From positions 64,634,639 through 64,698,638 of the forward strand of contig JAYGXS010000004.1 of assembly GCA_036362985.1 (NCBI GenBank): 64,000 bases of DNA. Reading direction: 5' to 3'. Shown here piece after piece: positions 54,184 through 63,150 of the stretch (its first letter is position 1; every line of letters starts with the position of its first letter). The notes below the pieces were generated by a model. The model was given only the letters and a program-made list of their open reading frames with translations, was not told where the DNA came from and ran no database searches. The position numbers and the translations under genes were made by a program. Source of the DNA: Ligula intestinalis. Its lineage: Eukaryota > Platyhelminthes > Cestoda > Diphyllobothriidea > Diphyllobothriidae.

Positions 54184-56280
54184 CGTGAGTTCCAAAACTG
54201 CGTAGCCAAATGTTGTAAAGTTAACCCAGGCCGTCCCAACACCAACACGAGTGAAAACATCCTTCAGAGCGGGCTAGTTCCACGCCTGCCGTAGGCTTGT
54301 ATGCCTACTAGCAAGGGAGTGCCGCTGATACTTCATATGCGCGTTTTGTGAGAAGGTAGTAGCAGCAGCAAGTTTGAAGTCACCAACTCACGTACTGTAA
54401 GAATATATTGAACGAAAATAATTTACCACGTACCTATTAATCCCTAACTTTCTTGTACGTGTATAGCATTTAGTGGAGCTGCTCTTACATTTATGTGTCC
54501 CTAAAGACTGTTGGTGAGAGCGCCTAGGCAAATGGAAGACTACATATATCACCTGTGGTTTATTAAGCGTCACCAGCGAATCATAATCTGAGCTGAAATC
54601 CATAAAGACCGTGAGGCTACTATGTGGATGTTTTTCGCAATAAGCAGACCTTCAAAGGCTCTATTAATGGGTCACAGATTATCCGCTTGACAGGCTGCGC
54701 TTAAAAGGACGAAAGCATGGTCCTCCAGTGATCTGAAGACCGTTGTAACATTTTACATTGTAACATTGTAGTAAATTCTTGCAGGTGTTAAACAGCAACC
54801 AACAAAACACAGAGGCCATTTGGGGTTAGAATAGCCATTTTGGCTAATAATCAGTTGGGAATCGGCCATTTATTTGGAGTAGAACCTATCGGACCACTGA
54901 CTCAGATATGGCCACTCCAGTCTCGTTGTTTATTAGGTGCTTCGTGAAGAAGAGTTTCACTGATCTGTCAGTTAATGTGATAGTCGATGCAGGACGATCG
55001 TATTGCTTATTTAAATAGAATGGCAACCATTATAAAAAAGTTTTTCAGTTAGACGGCAGATTGGGCCAGGGTTAGTTCCGGACTTTTAATTTGTATGAGG
55101 ATTGAGGTAAATAGGAAAAAACTAAGCATTATTTGTCAATTTACGGTCCACGGTTTGTCGCATTACCCACCTGGTTTTGCCGCTAATTGGGAAGAAAATG
55201 AAAATGTGAAAATGTAAACAAAAGAGGGCAACCGAAAAGAGTCATTTTTTGGGTAATGCACACATAGGCCAGCGTACAACAGTTGCCACATCGCACCGCA
55301 TACTAACTGCTGCACGCCAAAAATTAAAAGTTTAATTCATGAGTCAGCGTTGACGTGGTCTACAAGAACTACTTCCTGAGACCAAGTGCAGCAAGAGAAT
55401 ATGTCAAGCCACGTAGCGCTCCCAAGGCTTTGTCGGAAAAAAACCAAAATGCATTTTTTTTCGCTACTTCTAGTGCCTGATTCATCATGTGGCAAGGCAG
55501 TTAAGTCGTTCAAACCCCGGGGGATTAAAATCCATTCCATCTGTCAAGTTTGGTTTGCTATACTGATCTTAATGAAAGACCAACCTCAAACTAGAATGCC
55601 TTCGTTTGAAATGCATTTTGGAGTGGATAAAGGCAGGCTGATAGGTATTCGTGGACTGTTTCAAATTCTATGCTTGCGAGTTTTAAAATCAGCTATTCGA
55701 AATGCAAATGCATCAAGTACAGTAAAAAAATAGTCGATTTGAATTCTGGTCGACGCTTGCCGAGATTAACCGACCTGACGCTTCATTTTATATTGTAATG
55801 ACTTTGAGTATTTTTGGAAAGGGGGAACAAAATGACAGTGATCATTGCTGATATTCGAACTGTAAGGTATATTTTAAGTCGTTAAGAGCCATTTAGTTGT
55901 CATTTAAGTTGGTTTTGTGGTATTATGTTTTCGTCTGCGTAAAATGGTGACCCCCCTCACTTCGATGGTAAAGTTGAAGTGCTCATTATCGTCCCGCTGG
56001 GGAGATGATCGCATTTAACGGAGCATTAGGCCTTTAGTGCAGTGAGGAGAGGTTTGCCTGTTGACTCGTGGTTTCAATGACATGTGTACATTCGGAAGTG
56101 GCCTGTCACGGCCTGGTTATTGAAAAAGGGCAGAAACGATAGTTCCAATCTACATATACGTCCTTTTTCTTCTACACTCCCCAGTTGAGTACTGAACGCT
56201 TTGCCGGCACAAATGCGAGTTCTAGGAAGCAGTCGAAATTGAAGTAGTAGTAGGTATCGCTTTAAGAAGAGATGTATTCA
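54184..56280. other. Anonymous DNA
   Basis: No gene or recognised repeat. A frame at 55386-55733 (115 residues) shows no family features. Confidence 0.4.
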
Positions 56281-56321
56281 CGTGACGTTTCGGATTCATG
56301 CTCGAACCCATCATCACGGGT
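56281..56321 (-). ncRNA. Hammerhead-like motif with strong stem II (PLE-type)
   Basis: Minus strand: GTGATGA at 56317-56311 (first core base C changed to G), a six-pair stem II GGGTTC/GAATCC, then GAAACGTC at 56291-56284. It continues on the minus strand into a CTCTTCTTAAAG tail like other PLE ends. The C-to-G change would normally inactivate the ribozyme. Confidence 0.55.
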
Positions 56322-56595
56322 GCACTATCTACGGGTAGTTAATGCACAATGCATTGGAGTATTCATAGCACGCTGAATATGCTATGCTCCTGTCTCATTG
56401 GCGGTGGCTTCTGCTTTTGCCATACCTGCTTGATGACCAGGCCTCGAGTCGTTATAATTGCTCAAATGTCATCATCCATATTCGATGTCGCCTTGAAGAT
56501 GACCCGACCATGTGGCTCCCAGACACTGGCGTTTGAAACAGCAGTTGCCTGCGTACTCCTCAAATGGCCACTTCTGCTACCATTTTATGCTAAGG

Positions 56596-56636
56596 TTTCG
56601 GATGATGAATCCGCCATGGATGTTGAGACGTTAGCG
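56596..56636 (+). ncRNA. Decayed hammerhead-like motif at a PLE 3' end
   Basis: Plus strand: CGGATGA (expected CTGATGA) at 56599-56605, stem II ATCCG/TGGAT, then GAGACGTT (expected GAAACGTC) and AG. It is followed by the shared PLE end ATAAAAGTATTGTCCCAGTGATC and TTCTTCTTT near 56680-56692. In frame it encodes VSDDESAMDVETLA, as in the longer PLE copy. Confidence 0.55.
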
Positions 56637-56741
56637 CATAAAAGTATTGTCCCAGTGATCAAGTTGTCTTCTTTTCGTCTTCTTCTTTAGCCAAACTTAT
56701 TCTTAGCAGCGAAAATCAGGTGGGGATTTCATAGTACTTGT

Positions 56742-56910
56742 TCAATTGATCCCATTGTGAAAAGTTTGTGGCCTCGGTTGTATTTAAACCCGCATCAGCA
56801 GTGAGGGCTTTAGTACAGCCAACGCCCTACCGATTGAGCTACGAAGGCGGAAAGCTGAGTTGGAATCTTACCGAGGCCACAAATGTGCAGAATTGAGTCA
56901 ATCGAGTTAT
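56742..56910 (-). repeat. Inverted-repeat element with tRNA-like core, second copy
   Basis: Arms 56742-56780 and 56866-56907 are inverted repeats (ATTGATCCCATTGTGAAAAG against the right-hand AATTGAGTCAATCG side, both reaching TGGCCTCGG). The minus strand of the core carries TAGCTCAATCGGTAGGGCG, a near-perfect A box, and GGGTTTAAATACAACC, a weak B box. The outer arm sequence is shared with 43167-43305. Confidence 0.65.
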
Positions 56911-58490
56911 TAGCATCTGTCAAACCTTCACTTATAGCAGAGAGGTGCCTGAATCATGACTTCAGTAATTTGAGGTTCACGTGATAATCAACTCTCGCCA
57001 GCATTTCGGCTTCGTCAAGTGAACCGCCCCTTGAGAATTGACGTAATTTCTCCGCGCGGTTTCTTCATGTTCGGCAACGTCTTTAATGATGCCGCCCCTA
57101 AAAGATGGGTTTCAGCATGAATCCGAAACACCCGGGGAATAGATGTCTTCTGCCATTCACCGTGCTTACTCCTTCTCATGGAGGCTTATTCCACTGCTCT
57201 AATATGGACGGATGGGTTCAAGGCCTATTGATAGGTACCAGAAATACTCCAAGCCACATTGAGTTGACGTTTGCCTTTAAGGCTGATTTTATTGCGTAAT
57301 TGGGGTGGCTGTTGGCTACTACGATATAAAAGGAAGATTTGTTTGCCAACCTGTAATGAGTTTATGTAGTCAAAAGTTGTTTGTTATATGACGCTATATT
57401 ATTTTTTTGAAAACACAAGATATACATGTTTTGAGGGGGTTAAGAGAGTAAGAAGCCAATAAAATCTCAGCTACTTATGGCAAAAATTGTGGGATGCCTA
57501 GTAATTAAGATTGTTCAGCTACCGATAAGGGGCTCAACACGGAGTGTTTCAAAACCACAACACACTAGAACCTACAAATCAATTACAACTGAAATGCACG
57601 GGTACTTGGTCTAACTAGGCTGAATATTCAGAGCCATTCCAAGTTGAATTTGGAAAAATTAAACCTGCATTGCCGTTATTTGTCCTAAAACGTAGACTGT
57701 TTCGTTGAGAAGCAGTGAATAAAATGACTGATCCATGCTATTATTAGCCAACATGAAAGACTGTCAAGTAACCGGGAATACAAAACCGACGCTGAAAGTG
57801 ATTTTACAATAGAAAACCGAATAAACATGCGTAAAATTCTCACTTAAATACATTTGCAATCTTAAGTTTTTAAGGATCCTTAAAGTCCTTTGAGTGTATC
57901 CCACATTTGAAACATATAAGGCATTACACGATGAAGAACTCAACGTGAAGCAATTGCTTCATAGATATACTCACAGGAACACAACAGTTAGCAGGTAATG
58001 CAAACCCGACCTAGTACTTTTTGACAGCTATTGATTTTTCTGACAAGTGTATTCTTCGGATGAACTTGAAAAATTTTCTGGTTACAAAAATTTGCTGTAT
58101 TCTAATAAAAATGCTAATAAGAATACAATTTGGTCACAGCCACATCTCGTTAAAAACGAAGCGGCAGGTACAACAAATTTATACCTTTTGGCCATCAAGC
58201 ATGAAAATATTTAATAACTACGCCTCATTAATGATCAGCATTTCTGCTGTCGGCTGCAACCTGCTTTACGAATCTTTGTACTTTTAAAAATGGTAATTGA
58301 ATTGAAACAGTCATGTGCATTTGCCTTGTTCTGCCACAAAAAAGCAACATGGAACCAAAAGTATTTTTGAGCGCAGTAGCACCACGGCTGCAGGCAAGCT
58401 GCACGTTTTCCGCTAAAATCGGCGAAATTCCTTTAGAGGCTTTTTATCTATTTACCGGCGGTTAACAGAAACGATTAGGTGAAGCTCTCC
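56911..58490. other. AT-rich non-coding stretch
   Basis: No supported gene or repeat. Frames at 57105-57299 and 58021-58287 have no recognisable features. Confidence 0.4.
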
Positions 58491-58500
58491 ATCAGCGGTC

Positions 58501-58850
58501 TCGGCTCAATTGTGAGTTTCAAAGGCACCATGGACGGACAAGTGTGTACCACTATCTCCCACTGTTTTTTCCCGATCAAAAACCGACAAGAGAGCGAACT
58601 TGTGACGCAGTGGTTACTGCGTAGGACTTGTAACTAAAAGGTTGCAGGTTCGAAACTCCATCGGGGCACTAGTTTCTGGGGCAACACTTGACTTGCGTAC
58701 GAACGGCTGACGACGGCTAATAAACCAGAAATGGCCCTCCTAGTCACACTTCTCTCGGTCAGTAATGTCCTTCTGCCTATATTATTAGCCACTCTGCGGC
58801 GTAAGCTCGGTTGTGAGCTCCAAAGGCACCATGGACGAAAAAATGTGTTC
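58501..58850 (+). repeat. tRNA-derived SINE-like unit between direct repeats
   Basis: Two copies of a roughly 46-base direct repeat (58501-58548 and 58805-58850, sharing CAAAGGCACCATGGACG and GTGTGTACC/ATGTGTTCC) bracket a tRNA-like body at 58592-58668: AACTTGTGACGCAGTGGTTA as an A-box region and GGTTCGAAACTCC as a B box. Either a tandem array of one SINE-like unit or an insertion with a long duplication. It is not a functional tRNA gene because the cloverleaf does not close. Confidence 0.55.
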
Positions 58851-59860
58851 CCCTAACAGATCAACGTACGTTGAAACACCGTTGTCTTCCAACTGCGCCT
58901 ATTGCCCCCTGGCTATCGACTTCTATGATGTGACCTTCAGGCCCGTTTGTTAAGAACCAGAAGGCATTGGTAAAAAAAATTCGACGCTCTCTTCCGTTGC
59001 AATGCAGGTCTTCACTGCGATCGTCGTAAATATATGTTCGTTTGGTGTAGCAACAACAACAAAATTACAACACATTCCATCCAGGGTGGGAACCCTCTCA
59101 AGAACGGCCGATCTCGGAGGGGGGGGGCGAGGAAAGTAAACAGTTTCAAACATTAGGTGGTGCCTGGCACAAAAACAGAAATTTCATGGGATAGGTTAAA
59201 GACGCAATAACATCCCGGCCCCTCTGCACGCCTCTCCGAAGACCCGAATAGCAACCACGCTGGAGTACCTGCCCCAGCCTGCGCTGAATGCCAGCCACCA
59301 TCGCAGGGAATTCATCCCCCCCCCCTCCACCCTGCCCCTAAGGATCAACCCAAGGCGCGGGAAGGAAATAATTTATCAGTGCCAGCGTGCATGTGGGGTG
59401 TTTGTATTTTGTCTGAACGATCCTTCACAAAAGGCTTGGATCAAACAGAAGGGCCGAAAGGGCCCTAGTCAACAACGTGTACACCAACGTAGGCAACTGT
59501 CCATGTGCTGCTGGCTGGGACAACTGCTAGAATGGCATTTCTCACAGCTGAGTGTCGTCTTGTGCACACGCTCTGTGTTTGTGCACGCGTTCTGGGGCTG
59601 ACAAGCATCACAGGCTTGATAGTCAATCTTTCAAAAGGCAGGCGTGTTGCAGTGCTGGTCCCAGTGGGCTGAGGGGGTATAAGGCCGGCACAGTCATTGA
59701 AGTAGATGACAAAAACGTGTTACCATTAATTAATTTTCTTGACATCTACGAAAAGTGCATAAATTAAATATTTTATAATCATTCGGATAAAGTGAAAGAC
59801 ACGCATATCAAGGATTTTTAATATAAAGAAAATATTCTTTGAGACAAAAAGTAACTTTGA
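58851..59860. other. GC-richer spacer with homopolymer runs
   Basis: Contains a G8-type run at about 59119 and a C9 run at about 59317. Frames 59398-59601 and 59552-59767 show no domain. Confidence 0.4.
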
Positions 59861-60101
59861 TGAATGAATTTTCGAGTTTGCGCCCCAAATCGTCCTCGAA
59901 CTAACAGGAAAAGTGCAATGAACAACTAAAATTTCAAAACTGCCGAAAAAAACAATAGTTATATGAGGTGAGACACACCTACTAATCACATCTCACCTCA
60001 TACAACTATTGCATTTTCGGCATTTTTGAAATTTTATTTATTTATTGCACTTCTCTTATTAGTCCGTTGACGAGCCGGGGTGCCAAAGTCAAAAATTCAT
60101 T
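59861..60101. repeat. Palindrome of PLE terminal repeats (foldback element)
   Basis: Left arm 59861-59973 and right arm 59991-60101 are near-complete inverted repeats with a 17-base spacer. Both arms match the terminal repeat of the minus-strand PLE at 21851-21958 (shared AATGAATTTTT/AATGAATTTTC, GACTAA, AAGTGCAAT, GCCGAAAA and CAATAGTTATA). No PLE coding sequence lies between them. Confidence 0.85.
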
Positions 60102-60358
60102 AATTAAAATTATTTTTTATCCATAAAACCTTTTCAAATTTTTATTTTTGACCTGGTAATCGTTTCTGAAGTCGTTATAGTCGATATATCTACGCTAAAA
60201 ACTTGAACACTGCGGTGATAGACTACTTGCGCCAGCATTTGCGCGCACCTTTGTTTTTGGCCCCATCGGGTGGTCATGTTATGATTAGCTGAAGAAAAAT
60301 GAAGGTATCCCGAAACACGTCTACGTAAATCTATCTTAAAAGCTCGCATGTCCTCTTG

Positions 60359-60872
60359 TGGTGAACTTTGTTCAGTTCGGAAGCCAAGTGGATCTGTGTT
60401 CGGACATTCCTGAGTGAATACCCACCCAGTCTGCAGTAACAGTAAGTGGCAAGGCATTAATGAACTACGGTTCAAGATGAAGTGCTTACGACCCATCTGG
60501 TGAACGCCAGGGGTTGACCATCTGTGCCATCTGTGAATGCACATGTTTGCTTTGTCAGAGCCAGCTGGTTGTCAGAGTTATGCTAGGCGGAATGCAGGCA
60601 AATAAGCCTGAAACATTTCTGTGTCAAGTTACCCCCAAACGCTGGCATCCCTCGCTGCTATTATGACTTGGCCGACGTCGGCCTGGCAGGTGCTCACCCG
60701 TTTCGGGTCCCCACTTGAACCTTGTCTAGTTCGAAAGCCCATTAGATCGGTGTTCGGACATTCGGCACTTCTATTAGCAGGCGGTCACCCGTTGGGGACC
60801 TCTGACCACCACATGAACTTTGTTTAGTTCGGAAGCCTATTCGATCGGTGTTCGCACATTCCTGAGTGAATA
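60359..60872. repeat. Tandem and dispersed copies of a roughly 97-base unit
   Basis: AACTTTGTTCAGTTCGGAAG, GATC(T/G)GTGTTCGGACATTC-type sequence occurs at about 60364-60412, 60719-60766 and 60815-60862. The last two form a near-tandem pair that also shares GGTGCTCACCCGTTTCGGG / GCGGTCACCCGTTGGGG. A TA run follows at about 60868-60880. Confidence 0.7.
60485..60660. repeat. Dispersed repeat, copy 1 (partner 61270-61435)
   Basis: Shared words with 61270-61435: CCATCTG, GTACATGTTT/GCACATGTTT, CCAGCTGGT, GTTATGCTAGG/GTTAGGCTGGG, TGTCAAGTTACCCCC/TATCAAGTTACCCCC, CAAACGCTGGCATCC/CAAACACTTTCATCC. No coding sequence is supported; the 136-codon minus frame here is a by-product. Confidence 0.65.
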
Positions 60873-60934
60873 TATATATATTAACATAGGTGAAGATACG
60901 AGGTCCAGATAAATTATCCCGATCATCATCCCCC

Positions 60935-61275
60935 AAAGAAAGCGAAGAAGAAAACAAGGCGCTGTCGTGGACCACACTGCAATTGTGCTGACGTTTCGGA
61001 AATACACTATTTTCCATCATCAGAGTGGTGGGTTGTGTGTTCCTGCTTGCCGAGAGTTGGAATGCCGCGCAGACCATCTGGTGTTGTAGCGATGGCTGAC
61101 GCACGAGCGCTGAACTTCGTGCTGTCCGTGGATTGGCTGCGGCACCTCCATTGTGGGTGGCTGGCGCCCGTGTGTGTCATCTGTTGCCTGTCCGTTTGTC
61201 GTTAACGCGTCAACGTTAATCGGCCCGGTAGTGTGACCACCGCCCGACCTCCCCTCTGAGCCGGATGCCATCTTG
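60935..61275 (-). mobile_element. Non-autonomous or truncated PLE-type 3' end
   Basis: A minus-strand frame from ATG at 61271 (83 residues, Gln/His/Thr-rich, no recognised domain) runs into the hammerhead-like motif at 61027-60987. It is followed by a tail with CCTTGTTTTCTTCTTCGC (about 60960-60943), as at other PLE ends. The 61.28-61.44 kb repeat lies directly upstream. Confidence 0.55.
60987..61027 (-). ncRNA. Hammerhead-ribozyme-like motif, best conserved core
   Basis: Minus strand: CTGATGA at 61023-61017, a stem II of at least five pairs (GGAAA/TTTCC), then GAAACGTC at 60997-60990 and AGC. All core positions fit the consensus. Stem I is short (CT/AG). The ACGT after GAA is self-complementary, so a dimeric form is plausible as proposed for PLE hammerheads. 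Confidence 0.75.
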
Positions 61276-61435
61276 TTGATCCCTGTGTTGGACTATCTGC
61301 GCCGTCTGCGTGTACATGTTTTAGCTTTCGGTCCCAGCTGGTGGGCTGGGTTAGGCTGGGTCAAATGAAGGCTTATAAATCCAAAACTCTCCCGTATCAA
61401 GTTACCCCCGCTCCCAAACACTTTCATCCTCCTCT
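61270..61435. repeat. Dispersed repeat, copy 2 (partner 60485-60660)
   Basis: See the partner. It ends against a TA microsatellite at about 61438-61452. Two copies only 600 bases apart with different neighbours suggest local duplication. Confidence 0.65.
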
Positions 61436-61481
61436 GATATATATATATATATGATTAGTATTCCAGCAAGACAGAAGGCAA

Positions 61482-61524
61482 TCCTAAGATACGTATTTCT
61501 GGCTTTTGGCAGTCATCAGTTAGG
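61482..61524 (-). ncRNA. Hammerhead-like motif with good stem I and palindromic stem III
   Basis: Minus strand: stem I arm CCTAA (61524-61520), core CTGATGA (61519-61513), a weak stem II, GAAA (61499-61496), the palindrome ATACGTAT, cleavage-type triplet ATC, then the complementary stem I arm TTAGG (61487-61483). Stem I is a perfect five-pair helix directly flanking the core. Stem II pairs only if the G before AAA is shared, so one base may be missing. A pyrimidine-rich tail follows on the minus strand. Confidence 0.55.
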
Positions 61525-62685
61525 AGTAGCCCAATTCTAATGTAGCAGCCTGATGTTTATTCGAGACACAAGAGCGTTACCTTCTACTTATTAAAAGCAA
61601 AGCATATCCTACTTGCAGAGATACGATAATCGACAGCAGGGTAAGTAAATCCTACGAGTTTTTGTGAAGCTGAAAGTCCGTAAAGGGGGAGATACTTAAT
61701 CGTGACTGGCAGATGGCGGTATAGAGGCGAATAGCGAATGGAAATGATTTTCGCAAAATAATTCTGTGCACTTTAGTTGTATGCAGAAATGCCGGAGGAG
61801 CCCAGACTGCTGTAGTAGGAAAACATCGAATAGCTAATATTGTGTTCACAGCGAAAGCTGGCTTCAAGGTTGAATCGAGTGCCTTGGTTAACAGGTGATT
61901 TCTGAACAAGAAACTGAAATAATAATACGTATTGATATATGCCTGCCGCATGGTAAAAAAAAACCAGAAATAGGTTCTGGCGATGCCAACTGCTATTTAA
62001 ACCCTTTCAGGTGTTTGCAGGATAGGTCTAGGCATCATTTAAAAGACTGCAATGCAGTCTCGTTGCTTTCTTTCATAGATTTGAGCCCCCCCTTAAATAA
62101 AATTAAACGGTTTATCATACACACATCCATCTTTCCAATGATTTCTGCTCCACATTCAAGTGAATGCAGAAAAAATTTTTTAGAAAGGTTTTTTTGCAAA
62201 CAAGCTATGAGAAGAGGCGCATGGTACCGTCTGACATGGATGAGCGCACGTTGAAAGCTGCTGTCTTGGTATGCCATTTTCTCGAATCGATACGTTCTCC
62301 GAAACGATGATGAAGGTTTAAACCGACACTAACAAATTAATATATAATCGCTTTCCTTATATGCGATGCGCAAACTGCACGTGTCCGAATTTAATAAAGT
62401 GAATATCTGTAAGCAATGAAAAATACCTTCGTTTAATCAATTTTCCTTATTCTACAGGGTTCGTTTTTTCCAGTCACGATGAAGTCAGTATATGTAAAGA
62501 ATGTCTATTCAAGCCCCTAACCTGAACTCTAGGTTTTTGTAGGTAAATCCCATGGCATTGCGTTACATCGGAGACACATAAATGAACCTTAAAGCGCTCC
62601 TCCATGCCCACGATTCATTGTTTGTTTCGGCTTTGTTGACTAGTTACTGTACAGGTCTGCTGATGAGTAATCAAATACGTGCGTG
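61525..62685. other. Anonymous AT-rich DNA
   Basis: No gene or known repeat. A frame at 61895-62254 (119 residues) is unrecognised. Confidence 0.4.
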
Positions 62686-62729
62686 TGCCGACTTTGACTC
62701 ACATATTGCTCACGTGGGTATCATCAGCT
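62686..62729 (-). ncRNA. Decayed hammerhead-like motif
   Basis: Minus strand: intact CTGATGA at 62727-62721, an extended stem II ACCCAC/GTGAGT with one mismatch, then CAAAGTC (expected GAAACGTC) at 62696-62690 and GGC. The position and spacing fit the PLE motifs, but the second half of the core is eroded and no PLE coding sequence is next to it. Confidence 0.4.
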
Positions 62730-63063
62730 AGCCAATAGCGTACGGGAGAGTTCGTCGTCAAAATCTTACGCTAATAACTCAAACCGCCATTAATATTCCC
62801 CTGAGCACTGTATCGTGGTTGGGGTTCTTTAAGCAATGGTAATTGATCAAAAAAACCGGGCCATTAGTGTACTTGCGTACAGTTAGTTACTATAAAATCC
62901 AGCAAAAAATTGTTAATCTAATTTTCAGTCGGCTGCCGAAAGTAAACTGATTTCGTTGTCGAATCAACTCTTGAACATTGATGAATTTTCTCTAAAAACC
63001 GCTATTAAAAACAATATAATGACCAGTAATCTCCCTTAAAACTGCTATTTTTTTCTGCTCATA

Positions 63064-63150
63064 TCTTTAATGAAGAATCTGCGACAGATATAGAAAGTTC
63101 AGGTAATAAAAGTGTTGTCCTAACGACCTAATCTTATTCTTCTCCACCAT
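63064..63150 (+). mobile_element. PLE 3' end with decayed hammerhead
   Basis: TTAATGA replaces CTGATGA at 63067-63073. Stem II is ATCTG/CAGAT around CGA, followed by GAAAGTTC and AGG. It is followed by the family's end: TAATAAAAGTGTTGTCC, TAACGACC and TTATTCTTCTCC to about 63145. In frame it reads NEESATDIESSG, like the longer copies. Stem II has five pairs with a compensated U-A where the 26001 copy has C-G. Confidence 0.6.

Noticed and set aside
58592..58668. Functional tRNA gene
   Set aside because: A- and B-box-like words are present, but acceptor and anticodon arms do not close; better explained as a SINE-like unit.
60134..60544. 136-residue minus-strand frame
   Set aside because: It overlaps the tandem and dispersed repeats at 60.36-60.66 kb and so is probably a by-product of repeat sequence.
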